The notes beneath the pieces are model-generated. The model was not told where the DNA came from and ran no database searches. It was given only the letters and a program-made list of their open reading frames with translations. Shown here piece by piece: positions 25,022 to 33,480 of a stretch of DNA of 64,000 nucleotides. Both the position numbers and the translations under genes were made by a program. How positions within the stretch are numbered: the stretch's first letter is position 1; every line of letters begins with the position of its first letter. The DNA comes from Ruegeria sp. HKCCD7303 (GTDB lineage: Bacteria > Pseudomonadota > Alphaproteobacteria > Rhodobacterales > Rhodobacteraceae): NCBI RefSeq assembly GCF_013111185.1, contig NZ_WVRE01000011.1, positions 37,068 through 101,067 of the forward strand. Direction: 5' to 3'.

Positions 25022-25567
25022 TCAAGGGAACCCCGCACGCATATAAACGATGATCTTCCAAAGGTCTTCTTCGCTCAGCGCTTCCTTGAAGGCTGGCATG
25101 TCTGTTCCGAAGCGTTCGCCGCCCTCGGAAATTGCCCAAAGAAGGTACTCGTCCCCCGACATCGGCATCTGAACGAACCATCGTAGGAGAGCGGGAGAGG
25201 GCGCGAGCGAACGTCCGGCTTCACCATCGCCCAAACCCTCAGCTCCATGACAGCTTGCGCAGTTTTCCGTATATAGCGTCTTGCCCTCCGAAACATTCTC
25301 GGGCGTTGCACGAATGGTGCTCCGAGCCCCGCGGTAGGCTGCGGGCACGTCCTCGTTCATATACGTCCAATGTCGTTGCATGCGCTGCTGCTGGCCAGGC
25401 CCCATATTGCCGTGCCCCCAACCACGCATGTGCTCAGACCTCATGTGGTTAGATCCCATTGGCCCGTGACCCCACCAATCTCCTCGTTGTTGTTGTGCGC
25501 AACCCACTGTAGCAATGGTGATAGACAGAACGCTTAAGGTAAGAGTGCGTAATCCAAGCTTCGTCAT
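25022..25567 (-). CDS. Cytochrome c lipoprotein with His/Met-rich segment
   Basis: A 181-residue protein with a lipobox near residue 23 (IATVGC), a His/Met/Trp-rich stretch (residues 31-70, e.g. HMRSEHMRGWGHGNMGPG) that may bind copper, and a class I cytochrome c domain with CASCH at 103-107 and the distal Met probably in GTDMPAF. Third gene of a minus-strand operon after the CDF transporter and DUF411 protein. It may transfer electrons in the periplasm during metal stress. Confidence 0.83.
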   Translation of the reverse strand: MTKLGLRTLTLSVLSITIATVGCAQQQRGDWWGHGPMGSNHMRSEHMRGWGHGNMGPGQQQRMQRHWTYMNEDVPAAYRGARSTIRATPENVSEGKTLYTENCASCHGAEGLGDGEAGRSLAPSPALLRWFVQMPMSGDEYLLWAISEGGERFGTDMPAFKEALSEEDLWKIIVYMRAGFP

Positions 25568-25605
25568 CTTCTCCTCCTTACTGTTTCCGCTCGATGAACG
25601 TCGCC

Positions 25606-26073
25606 TCAGGCCGCTTCGTAACTCTTGAACACCTCGGTGCTACCGTCCTTGAGGATCAAAAACACGTCGTAGGCCTCACGACGATCTTCCGGCCCCATCC
25701 CAGGGGAACCGTAGGGCATGCCAGGAACAGCAAGTCCAACAGCACTGGGTTGCTCCTCCAGCAGACGACGAATGTCTGCAACCGGCACATGCCCCTCGAT
25801 CATATAGCCATCGATCTCGCCTGTGTGGCAGGACATCATTTCTTCGGGAATGCCGTTGTCCAATTTGTGGCGGACAAGCTGTGTTCCAAAGCTGCGCTCC
25901 TCGGTAATGCGAAAGCCTTCCTGCCGCAGGATGTCGATCCAAACCTGGCAACAGCCGCAGTTCGGATCCTTGAGAACACGGACGGAAGGCGTGTCTTGCG
26001 CAAACGCGGCAAATGGTACTGTGCTGGCAAAGCCAGCGGCGTAAGTCAGTACTTGGCGGCGTTTCAGGTTCAT
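25606..26073 (-). CDS. DUF411 metal-binding protein with Tat-like signal (copy 2)
   Basis: A 155-residue exported protein, start ATG at 26073 with AAGGA 8 bases upstream. Leader MNLKRRQVLTYAAGFAS. It shares with the copy at 5479-5955 the blocks VLKDPNCGCC, NGIPE-MMSCHTG, GYMIEGHVP-ADIRRLL and GSPGMGPE. The divergent leaders and internal differences show it is a paralogue, not a recent duplication. Confidence 0.87.
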   Translation of the reverse strand: MNLKRRQVLTYAAGFASTVPFAAFAQDTPSVRVLKDPNCGCCQVWIDILRQEGFRITEERSFGTQLVRHKLDNGIPEEMMSCHTGEIDGYMIEGHVPVADIRRLLEEQPSAVGLAVPGMPYGSPGMGPEDRREAYDVFLILKDGSTEVFKSYEAA

Positions 26074-26147
26074 GGCGAGAGTCCTTGGTATTTCCAACTA
26101 AATTGAGCCGATTTCGTATCATTCGAGATCAAAGGTCATAATCCACG

Positions 26148-26777
26148 TCAAACATGCTCATGTTCGCCAACTTCCCGACGCTCGGCGAGCGCTTGGCGCA
26201 CGATCTGGAAAGCAGAGGAAAGAAACAACGTTGCCATGACCGCCGCAACAATCAGGTCAGGCCAACCGCTAGCTGTGCCCCAGACGCCTAAAGCTGCAAA
26301 CATAACGGCCACATTGCCAATGGCGTCATTACGCGAACATAGCCAGACAGAGCGCACATTTGCATCGCCGTCCTTGTAACGGACGAGCAAGAGAACACTT
26401 GCGAGATTGGTCATAAGAGCGAAAAAGCCAACGATGCCCATGATCTCGGCCTCCGGCACTCCGACATAGAACACCCGGTACACGGTCGATCCAAACACCC
26501 AAAGACCCATCAGCAGCAAGCTCACCCCTTTCGCCAGAGCGGCATTGGTGCGTGCACGGATTGAAGCCCCGATCACTGCCAGCGAGATACCGTAGGTCAA
26601 AGCATCCCCAAGGAAGTCTAGAGCGTCGGCCTGAAGTGCCTGAGACTTTGCATAGTGACCGGCAGTCATCTCGACGACGAACATCACCGCGTTCAGAGCA
26701 ATGACAATCCACAGCCTCCTTTTGTAGTCGTCTGATACGCCGTCGAATTTGGCGTTGTGTCCGCAACATGCTGACAT
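26148..26777 (-). CDS. Cation diffusion facilitator-type metal transporter
   Basis: A 209-residue protein with six hydrophobic segments, N-terminal CCGH and C-terminal HEH that may bind metal. Helix 2 has ALQADALDFLGDALTYG and helix 5 SRNDAIGNVAVM, aligning with the two metal-site helices of CDF exporters, but with D/D and N/D instead of the usual H/D pairs, so metal preference may differ. No C-terminal cytoplasmic domain. First gene of the MerR-driven operon with DUF411 and cytochrome c. Confidence 0.82.
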   Translation of the reverse strand: MSACCGHNAKFDGVSDDYKRRLWIVIALNAVMFVVEMTAGHYAKSQALQADALDFLGDALTYGISLAVIGASIRARTNAALAKGVSLLLMGLWVFGSTVYRVFYVGVPEAEIMGIVGFFALMTNLASVLLLVRYKDGDANVRSVWLCSRNDAIGNVAVMFAALGVWGTASGWPDLIVAAVMATLFLSSAFQIVRQALAERREVGEHEHV

Positions 26778-26809
26778 TGGGAAGCCCTTTTTGTATCTGT
26801 CGTGACCAT

Positions 26810-26840
26810 AGTGTAGTGTCTCTAGTTACTAGAGGTTCAA
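26810..26840 (-). promoter_or_regulatory. MerR-type promoter of the CDF operon
   Basis: Minus strand: -35 TTGAAC (26835-26840), 19-bp spacer, -10 TACACT (26810-26815). The spacer contains CTCTAGT-T-ACTAGAG (26820-26834). The third promoter of this type in the window. Confidence 0.8.
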
Positions 26841-26851
26841 GAGGTATTTTC

Positions 26852-27268
26852 ATGTTTTCTATCGGGGAGCTTTCCAAGCGCACGAAGGTCAAAGTTCCGA
26901 CTATCCGCTACTATGAGGAAATGGGCCTGCTTGCCGCACCAGAACGCACCGAAGGCAACCAACGGCGCTACGATGTGGCAGGGCTAGAGCGTCTCAGTTT
27001 CATCAAGCATGCACGCGATCTTGGTTTCTCAATTGAAGCGATCTCCGAATTGATTGTGCTTCAAGGCCACCCGGATCGTTCATGCCAAGCCGCAACGGAC
27101 ATCGCCGTCTCACAACTTTCCGAAGTAAGAGCAAAGATCAAACGACTACGGGCTCTTGAAAAAGAGCTGGTTCGGATTTCGAAGGGCTGTGATGACGAAG
27201 GAGTGTCAGAGAACTGCTATGTGCTCGCGTCTCTTGCCGATCATAAACTCTGTCACCACGATCACTAA
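26852..27268 (+). CDS. MerR-family regulator of the CDF operon
   Basis: A 138-residue MerR protein. The ATG at 26852 begins MFSIGELSKRTKV and follows AGAGG. Cys residues C78, C113 and C122 have the 35/9 spacing of MerR/PbrR/ZntR-type regulators, and the C-terminus CHHDH could add ligands. Divergent to the CDF gene across the dyad, so probably an activator responding to Zn, Cd, Pb or a similar ion. The 27269-27477 interval after it shows no gene. Confidence 0.87.
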   Translation: MFSIGELSKRTKVKVPTIRYYEEMGLLAAPERTEGNQRRYDVAGLERLSFIKHARDLGFSIEAISELIVLQGHPDRSCQAATDIAVSQLSEVRAKIKRLRALEKELVRISKGCDDEGVSENCYVLASLADHKLCHHDH

Positions 27269-27477
27269 ACTATGAGCGGACATTGCTTTAGTCCCAGCGA
27301 AAGACTGTTTTGTCCGCTTCTTGCCTATTCAAACGTGGTGCAGCGAATGCCCGGAATGTCCAAGGACAAGAGTCCGTCCCAATCGGAACAGACCCCACAT
27401 TACTCCAACCCGGTGGTCTCGCTGTTCCCGGCAACACATTCACCGGCGCGAACAATCATCTATCATGTCCTCCGTGG

Positions 27478-28515
27478 TTAAAGACTGTGTCCATCATACT
27501 CATGGACGTGGGTAGCCTGTTCGCGGGTATGGGCAATCTCTTGCACCACGGCGGCAATCTTGCTGGATGAAACTTGGTGCAGCTCACCAACAACGGCCTC
27601 CGCGCGCTCGTAGCTGTCCGGAACGCCTTGGCTGTTGAAATGGGCGGCAGCGGTGGAAATGTCCGCGTCTTTCCAAGTCGCCGTTGTGCCGATTGAAACG
27701 CTGTCATGATCGTTGTAGCGGGCCAGGAACTTGCTTCCGTCGAGACCGAAGCTGTGCGCGGTCGCCACAATGTCATCACGCACAGCCAGCCATTTTTCGG
27801 CTTCCGTGGGGTCCAGGTTGTCCAACTCGGCCGCATTCATGGATGTGGTGTAGCTGTCATCAGCCAAAGTGTATGCCTGCAGGTCGGTGTCATATGGGCG
27901 CAGTTCGGCAACATCGCCTTTCAACTCCCCGATCTGAACGTCCATTGCGGCACGCAAGTGTGGATCTTCGACCTCTCGTGCAAGAGCCTCCATGTTCTCG
28001 ATGGAGTTCACGATGTCCTTGGTCTGCTGCTCGTAGTTCTCAAAGATGGCCTCCCCCAAAGCGGATTGCATATACTGAACATAGCGATCACCGGGCGACT
28101 GGTAGTCGTCGGACTCCTGAAAATCCTTGTCACCACTCAGATCCGCAAGGGACGAATAGTAAGGGTGATACAGATCGTATTCCTGAGCATCACTCATGTG
28201 CTGAGAAACCAAAGCCTGCATATCGTTCAGATCAACCGGCTCCCCTGACCGCTCCGCAGCTTCAAATTCGATTTTGAATTCTTCGACCAGATCTTGTTGC
28301 GCAGTATGTTCGTCAACACGGCGGTTGGCCTGGTCCTCGATGTCGAAGCTGTTTGAGGCGATGGCTGCACGATCAAAGCCCATCGCCTGCTGTTCTTTCC
28401 TGATGATGTCGATCTGCTCTGAAACGCGATCTTCACGCGGGGCGGATTGATCAAATCTGGAATAGGGTGCGAAGTGTTCGACTTCGTTCAAAAGATAGTC
28501 TGTACGCGAAACCAT
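27478..28515 (-). CDS. Free-standing paralogue of the relaxase C-terminal domain
   Basis: A 345-residue acidic protein. Start ATG at 28515 after AAAGGA. From its first residues (MVSRTDYLL) it aligns with the upstream relaxase from residue 307 (MVSRMEHLL) to the end, including EVEDPHLRAAMDVQIGELKG versus EVDDPHLRVAMDIQIGELKG, GLDGSKFLAR, DISTAAAHF, ELHQ-SS and the shared C-terminus DGHSL. It lacks the nuclease domain. It probably arose by tandem duplication and may act in the relaxosome or be a secretion substrate; function unknown. Confidence 0.75.
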   Translation of the reverse strand: MVSRTDYLLNEVEHFAPYSRFDQSAPREDRVSEQIDIIRKEQQAMGFDRAAIASNSFDIEDQANRRVDEHTAQQDLVEEFKIEFEAAERSGEPVDLNDMQALVSQHMSDAQEYDLYHPYYSSLADLSGDKDFQESDDYQSPGDRYVQYMQSALGEAIFENYEQQTKDIVNSIENMEALAREVEDPHLRAAMDVQIGELKGDVAELRPYDTDLQAYTLADDSYTTSMNAAELDNLDPTEAEKWLAVRDDIVATAHSFGLDGSKFLARYNDHDSVSIGTTATWKDADISTAAAHFNSQGVPDSYERAEAVVGELHQVSSSKIAAVVQEIAHTREQATHVHEYDGHSL

Positions 28516-28602
28516 AGTTTTTCCTTTGCGAGTTGATGGAAAACTCTGTGATGGGTCTGCCTGGGGCGTTGGCGCGCGCATCAGGCAGACCGGTTAAAGT
28601 CC

Positions 28603-30438
28603 TTACAAGCTGTGCCCGTCATCGTCACCGCGCCCCTGCAAGAGCGGGTGCGTTGCGTGGGCGTGAACGTCTGAAAGTTCTTCTGAGATTGCGATGATCC
28701 TGGAAGACGCAAGCTGGTGCAGCTCGTCAACAACGGCCTCAGCGCGGTCGTGGCTGTCGGGTAATCCTTGCGCCTGGAAGTGGGCCGCGGCGGTCGAAAT
28801 GTCGTCGCTGCGCCATCCCATTGTTGTACCCAGGGTGACGTTCTGATGATCGCCAAAGCGGGCAACGAACGCCTCGCCATCGAGGCCGTAGCTGCTGGCC
28901 GTGTCGGTGACTTCTTTGCGGATCGCTGCCCACTTGCCGGCCTCTGAATAATCCAAGACATCCATTTCGGCAGTGCCCATTCCCATCATCGTTGAATAGC
29001 GGCGGTCCTCGATGATGAAGGCTTGAAGGTCCGGATCGTTGGTGCGCAGGTCCGCAACGTCGCCCTTCAACTCGCCAATTTGAATATCCATAGCGACACG
29101 CAGATGAGGGTCGTCAACCTCACGGGCCAGCCCTTCCATCTTGTCGATGGATTGCAGCAATTCTTTGGTCTGAGTCTGGAAGTCCTCATAGGCCCCCTTG
29201 CCCAAGGTGTCCTGTATATAGACCTCGTACCGGCGTGCTGCCGGGGCATAATCAGCGGACGACTGGAACGCCTTGTCATCGACAATATCAGCAAGGGCAG
29301 ACAGATACGGATGGCTCTGTTCGTTGTCCCGAACGTCGCTGATATGGGCAACAACCTGAGCCTTCAGCTCGGGTGCGATTGTTTCCTCAGAACCGCCTAA
29401 TTCGATGTGTCGCCGCAAGTTGCTCATGACTTCGGGCGACACATAAGACGGGTCTCCTGGCTCGCCGTAATCATCAAAATGATGGGCTTGATCCAGCAGA
29501 TGTTCCATTCTCGATACCATAGGTTCCTCACTTTCAACGAGTTGGATGGCAAACTCTTCGATCCGGTCTTTGACAGCGTTGGCGCGCTCATCAAACAGAT
29601 CCGACATTCTTGCGATGGAGAGTGTCATCACATCACCGGCCATGTCGCGGGCCGTAACTTCAACCTCCGGAGTGCTTTCAACAACAGACAGTCCGGCCTG
29701 AACCTTCCACGTGTCGGTCTCAACTTCCTGCCGCAAACCGCGCTCAAGGCGGGTCGTTGCGGTCAGCTCAATTCCGTATCCTTCGGCAACCTCAACCTGG
29801 ATAGAGCGCTGAACGTCGATGTTCATGTCGCTGCTCATACCCATAGCCAACCACTGCCCATGTTCCACGCCTCGGTTATTCACAACGATGTGGACATGGG
29901 GGTTGTCAGTGTCGTTGTGGAACACGGTCAGATAGTCCCAGGTATCGCCAAAATCACCGCTCCCAAACAGGCGATCCGCGAAGTCCAAACCGGCCTCATG
30001 CGCGGCATCCGGATAGGTGCCTTCGGGAAAAGAAACGATCATGTGACGGGTATAACCATAGTTGGTTTTCCCGTTGAAATCCTCGGCCCAGGTCTCGATC
30101 AGATCACTCACCTGATCGGCATCGAGCGGGGTCACACCATTGTCGCGGATGTCCAACACGCCCTCTGCCCTGACGGTCAGGTAATTGATCTGGCGGCGCA
30201 GCTCATGCGCTTTTTTCACCCCACCTTTGCGGACGTGTTTCACAACCGCCTCGGGCTTTCCAACCACAGCACCAAGCCGCGCCTTGATGGATGAGGCCCG
30301 CGAGATCATGAACTTCATGCGCTTGGCGGTTTGCAGCTGCTGGCTGATCTGCTTGGACCGATCGATACCCTTCTGCGCTTCCCGGAAGGCTAGCTCCAGA
30401 AAGTCCCCTGCCGTCAAATTGTGAGCCGCGACGTTCAT
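28603..30438 (-). CDS. virD2: VirD2-type conjugative relaxase
   Basis: A 611-residue protein. Nuclease motifs in the first 230 residues: likely nucleophile Y86 in RRQINYLTVR, a Ser/His region (RHMIVSFPEGT, 131-141) and the metal-binding HxH in NPHVHIVVNNRG (H181, H183). The C-terminal 300 residues are acidic and helical and duplicated in the next gene. It nicks oriT and pilots the strand through VirD4. Overlaps the accessory gene by 4 bases. The candidate nic site lies just beyond that gene. Confidence 0.88.
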   Translation of the reverse strand: MNVAAHNLTAGDFLELAFREAQKGIDRSKQISQQLQTAKRMKFMISRASSIKARLGAVVGKPEAVVKHVRKGGVKKAHELRRQINYLTVRAEGVLDIRDNGVTPLDADQVSDLIETWAEDFNGKTNYGYTRHMIVSFPEGTYPDAAHEAGLDFADRLFGSGDFGDTWDYLTVFHNDTDNPHVHIVVNNRGVEHGQWLAMGMSSDMNIDVQRSIQVEVAEGYGIELTATTRLERGLRQEVETDTWKVQAGLSVVESTPEVEVTARDMAGDVMTLSIARMSDLFDERANAVKDRIEEFAIQLVESEEPMVSRMEHLLDQAHHFDDYGEPGDPSYVSPEVMSNLRRHIELGGSEETIAPELKAQVVAHISDVRDNEQSHPYLSALADIVDDKAFQSSADYAPAARRYEVYIQDTLGKGAYEDFQTQTKELLQSIDKMEGLAREVDDPHLRVAMDIQIGELKGDVADLRTNDPDLQAFIIEDRRYSTMMGMGTAEMDVLDYSEAGKWAAIRKEVTDTASSYGLDGEAFVARFGDHQNVTLGTTMGWRSDDISTAAAHFQAQGLPDSHDRAEAVVDELHQLASSRIIAISEELSDVHAHATHPLLQGRGDDDGHSL

Positions 30439-30854
30439 GCTTCAGATGTCCTCTCATCGTCGCGCAAGATTCGGCGAATGGCGGAGTCTGGCTCTCGGTT
30501 TCGGCGGGCCGCGGTGATCAGCGCCTTCAGGTCTTGCCGGTGCTGGATGATCGCACGATGGAGGTTTTCGACATCGCGCCGGTCGTCATCGGTCCAGATC
30601 ACCGAACCGCGTTTGGCCGATTTTGCGAGCTGATTGAGGTTGGTGTATCCACCCTGAACCTGCCGCAAGTGCGTCTGCCAGAGATCGACAACGGCCGGGT
30701 CAGGATCGAGATACCCGATCAGACGATAGATCAGTCGTTGGATGATCTGGTTGCGGCTCTTGGCCCCAAGCGACTGCACGGCCTCCTCCAAACGCACCAA
30801 CGCATCTGACGGCAATCGAACGGAAAAGACAGTGGTGTCGCCGGGCTTGCTCAA
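30435..30854 (-). CDS. Relaxosome accessory protein (VirD1/MobC-like, ribbon-helix-helix)
   Basis: A 139-residue basic protein. The N-terminus TTVFSVRLPSDALVRLEEAVQSLGAKSRNQIIQRLIYRL looks like a ribbon-helix-helix DNA-binding domain, and the stretch GGYTNLNQLAKSAKRG matches the conserved part of MobC/VirD1 mobilisation proteins. It would bind oriT and help the relaxase open the DNA. It starts right next to the candidate oriT. Confidence 0.82.
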   Translation of the reverse strand: MSKPGDTTVFSVRLPSDALVRLEEAVQSLGAKSRNQIIQRLIYRLIGYLDPDPAVVDLWQTHLRQVQGGYTNLNQLAKSAKRGSVIWTDDDRRDVENLHRAIIQHRQDLKALITAARRNREPDSAIRRILRDDERTSEA

Positions 30855-30861
30855 TGTATAC

Positions 30862-30969
30862 CTCTGGTTGTTTTTATGACTTGTAACACAACTACCTTAT
30901 CCTGTCATACTCTCCAAGAGGAAACCGGGGGTGATTTTAGAAATCCGTATTTTCTCAAATTGCCCCCGG
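30862..30969 (+). other. Candidate origin of transfer (oriT) with nic motif
   Basis: At 30899-30905 the plus strand reads ATCCTG|T, fitting the IncP/Ti-type nic consensus YATCCTG|Y (the preceding base is T). Predicted nick between 30904 and 30905. An imperfect GTTGT/ACAAC repeat lies to the left, and an inverted repeat with 7-bp arms CCGGGGG (30925-30931) and CCCCCGG (30963-30969) to the right. Adjacent to the mobilisation operon start. The remaining bases to 31298 show no gene. Confidence 0.65.
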
Positions 30970-31292
30970 AACAGTTTTGCTCTTGGAGGCAATCTCCACG
31001 CCGGGAAAAGGGTCCTGCCCCTTTTCCAGCCAGCAGGCGTGGGTGCCGGTGGACCGGCGCAGGGCAATCACGCAAAGCGGGAGCTGCCCGAACAGCGCCC
31101 GTCACATACCGGCACGTTCAAGGTCAGTATGGCATTTTCCGCGCGCCTCAGCGCGCTCAATGTCCCGCCGCTTTCGCGGCGGGTGTGGCAGGGTTGTCTG
31201 CTGCCGCATTGGGGCAGGTCGGCACCCCTGCCCGGTCTTAGGACCGCGCGCCACCTGTGGCGCATATGTGGTCCGGCCTGCGGCCGGAGCAG

Positions 31293-31316
31293 AAGAAAGG
31301 GCGGCTTGCGCCGCCC
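31293..31316 (-). terminator. Intrinsic terminator after the 66-aa gene
   Basis: GGGCGGC-GCAA-GCCGCCC on the minus strand followed by TTTCTT, 11 bases past the stop of the gene at 31327. Confidence 0.7.
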
Positions 31317-31326
31317 TGCCCTCCCG

Positions 31327-31527
31327 TCATTCGGTGACGGGATCGTCATCGGTGCGCTTCGGGAAGGCCACCATCTCAACGCCAGGGAACATGCTGTGCT
31401 TGACCTGGATCGAGGTGATGGTGCCGGTCTCATCGGTATTGACGAAGAGCACCCCGCATCGATCCCAGAATGTCTTGCCTTCTTTTTCACCGGTCTTGAC
31501 GCTCAGTTTCAGAGTTTGAGTTGCCAT
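31327..31527 (-). CDS. Small conserved-type hypothetical protein, 66 aa
   Basis: Start ATG at 31527 with GAGG 8 bases upstream. The product MATQTLKLSVKTGEKEGKTFWDRCG... is soluble, beta-rich and has one Cys. No function recognised. A decayed copy of its N-terminal half lies on the other strand at 31744-31812, which supports this being a true and once duplicated gene. Confidence 0.65.
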   Translation of the reverse strand: MATQTLKLSVKTGEKEGKTFWDRCGVLFVNTDETGTITSIQVKHSMFPGVEMVAFPKRTDDDPVTE

Positions 31528-31743
31528 TGTTTGATCCTCGCTATGGCGTGTTTCGATGAACAAGGGAAAAGCGGGCATCAAGGGGATGTCAGCAGGGAAT
31601 TTGATCCGCGCGGAATGCGCCGCAGGCGCAGGGGACATTCCTTGTTGAAGCGCGGCGCCCGGCCCGGGCGCCGCGCGTCTTCCCCGACTGCCCGCTTATG
31701 TTCATCCCTTCAGAAACACCGCAGCCGAGGATCTTCTCCGGCA

Positions 31744-31812
31744 ACGTACTTGAAACTGTCAGACCTGGTGAAAGGCAAGGCTTTCTGGGATCGCTGCGCG
31801 CGGAACATCTGA
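31744..31812 (+). pseudogene. Fragment resembling the 66-aa gene
   Basis: The frame reads TYLKLSDLVKGKAFWDRCAR then stops, matching TQTLKLSVKTGEKEGKTFWDRCG of the gene at 31327 with a short deletion. It is in inverse orientation about 220 bases away. The rest of 31528-32210 shows no supportable gene. Confidence 0.5.
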
Positions 31813-32210
31813 ACAAAACGATGTCTTTGATGGCGGCAACATCACCTCGATCCGACACAGGCGCGGCGCTCAGTTCTAAGTTGGGGGTTGCCCTTCTGGG
31901 TCGGTATGACCGTCGTCGCAAAGGATGAAGAATGACGGACGGTGCAAACCGCCCTATCCAACTGGCGGAGGCCAAAGACCGGACGGTCCGGCCCTGGTCC
32001 GTGCTTGTGCGGATCAGGTAAACAGCCGGACTCAATTTGGATTGGCGGGTTCGGTAGGACGCCCCGGTAATCCGCAAGAACTCTCTCAAGCGCTGTCGCG
32101 GGGCGAGACCGGCGCACGGGCAGATACAGTGATGAGTACGCCAAGAAAAAGGCCCACCGAAGCGGGCCACGAGTTTAACCAAAGGAAAATCTGGAGGTAT
32201 TCTTTACAGG

Positions 32211-32753
32211 CTAACGCTTGCGCGCGCGATCGACAACACCGTCAGCTGTGATCGTGGCAATGCGATCCTCTGTGCGGCGGGTCATTTCCACCCCGTCACC
32301 CGTCATATGCGCCTCGGCAAATTCCGTGAACTTGAAGATGCTGCCATCTGCTTCAACATGGGTTTCGTCCTCTGCCGAGCGCCGCTTCACCGATCCGTCA
32401 TGGCGGATTTCGATGATCGTGTTGTCGGCCATTCGGACCGTCACGGTATGCTCATCTACAGCGACACCCTGCCACCAGGCATCTGCATCGCGGCGCACAA
32501 CAATGCGGTTTGGGTGCAGCTTGATCTGCACGTCCTGTACCTCGTCCGGATCAGCGGCTTTGACGACCACGATGGCCTCCTGCGCGCTGGGATCACCATG
32601 GATCGACGCGCTCCCGTTTTTTGGCGGCCAGAGCTTCGGCTGTGTGCGCGGCTTGCCCTTCTGGTCTGTATGAAACCCGACGAACATCTGCGCGGATTTC
32701 CAGACGCGGCGGGCGGCTTTTTCAACCGTAGACGGAGCTGCATCGGTGGACAT
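32211..32753 (-). CDS. Hypothetical protein, 180 aa
   Basis: A soluble protein. After a basic N-terminus (EKAARRVWKSAQMF) it has repeated beta-strand units of the type V-V--DG-I--R (e.g. TIIEIRHDGSVKRR, THVEADGSIFKF, ATITADGVVDRARKR), suggesting a beta-repeat fold. No catalytic motif seen and no function assigned. It sits downstream of the toxin-antitoxin pair on the same strand. Confidence 0.55.
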   Translation of the reverse strand: MSTDAAPSTVEKAARRVWKSAQMFVGFHTDQKGKPRTQPKLWPPKNGSASIHGDPSAQEAIVVVKAADPDEVQDVQIKLHPNRIVVRRDADAWWQGVAVDEHTVTVRMADNTIIEIRHDGSVKRRSAEDETHVEADGSIFKFTEFAEAHMTGDGVEMTRRTEDRIATITADGVVDRARKR

Positions 32754-32775
32754 GGTGGATAGCCTTTAAAGTGGG

Positions 32776-33066
32776 TTAATTCACGTGCATTTTCGGGGTG
32801 AGCGTCACACCCACAGCGCTCAGCACTTTCAGCACCGTGCCAAACTCGGGATTGCCATTTTCGCTAAGTGCGCGGTAGAGGCTTTCCCGAGACAGACCAG
32901 ATTTGTCGGCCACACTCGACATACCTTTGGCCTTGGCAACATCGCCAAGTGCCGACGCGATCAGCGCCGTGTCGCTGGTTTCAAAAGCCGCTTCAAGATA
33001 GGCTTGAATGGCTTCCGGGCTGTCCAGATAGTCAGCCGCTTCAAACTTCGTTGTTTTGACACCCAT
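32776..33066 (-). CDS. Xre-type antitoxin of a RelE/ParE-family pair
   Basis: A 96-residue protein, ATG at 33066 with GGAG upstream. A C-terminal helix-turn-helix (SSVADKSGLSRESLYRALSENGNPEFGTVLKVLSAVG) and N-terminal DYLDSPEAIQAYLEAAFE match the addiction-module antidote family paired with COG3657-type toxins. It follows the toxin by 5 bases, the toxin-first order of this class. It would neutralise the toxin and repress the operon. Confidence 0.85.
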   Translation of the reverse strand: MGVKTTKFEAADYLDSPEAIQAYLEAAFETSDTALIASALGDVAKAKGMSSVADKSGLSRESLYRALSENGNPEFGTVLKVLSAVGVTLTPKMHVN

Positions 33067-33071
33067 GTTTT

Positions 33072-33365
33072 TCACTCCAACTCTCTTGCCATCGCCTTGG
33101 CGGTTTTGATGTCGGCTTGCTGGGATGACTTGTCTCCCCCGCACAGCAAAACGATCAAAACGTCACCGCGCGACACATAGTAAACGCGATACCCCTTCCC
33201 TTCGGAGATACGCAGTTCACTCACACCTTCACCAACCGGTTTCACATCACCGGGATTGCCCAGGCTCAACCGCGTGATGCGAACCAAGATCCTGGCTCTC
33301 GCCCTTTGGTCCTTCAGGCCCTTGAGCCACTTGTCGAACAGGTCCGTCTTACGAATTTCTATCAT
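33072..33365 (-). CDS. RelE/ParE-superfamily toxin (addiction module killer protein)
   Basis: A 97-residue protein. FDKWLKGLKDQRARARILVRITRLSLGNPGDVKPVGEGVSELRI, then GKGYRVYYVSRGDVLIVLLCGGDKSSQQADIKTAKAMA, is typical of the phage-derived Gp49-like/HigB family. These toxins usually cleave mRNA on the ribosome. First gene of the pair, directly downstream of a palindromic operator. Confidence 0.87.
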   Translation of the reverse strand: MIEIRKTDLFDKWLKGLKDQRARARILVRITRLSLGNPGDVKPVGEGVSELRISEGKGYRVYYVSRGDVLIVLLCGGDKSSQQADIKTAKAMARELE

Positions 33366-33372
33366 ACCTATA

Positions 33373-33390
33373 TGTAGCCTACAGGCTACA
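33373..33390. promoter_or_regulatory. Operator palindrome of the toxin-antitoxin operon
   Basis: TGTAGCC-TACA-GGCTACA, perfect 7-bp arms, 8 bases upstream of the toxin start. Likely the autoregulatory site of the antitoxin. The remaining bases to 33480 hold a possible TTGACT -35 on the minus strand. Confidence 0.65.
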
Positions 33391-33480
33391 ACCTTTCAAG
33401 TCAAAACAACCTATACCATTGAACTAAAATCAAAAATCATTGCTGAAAAGCAGGGCGCGTTGCGCCCTGCCCTGCCAGTT

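Noticed and set aside
31842..32144. 100-codon minus-strand frame
   Set aside because: A short resemblance (TQKGNPQLR) to the protein at 32211 is too weak, and there is no good start site.
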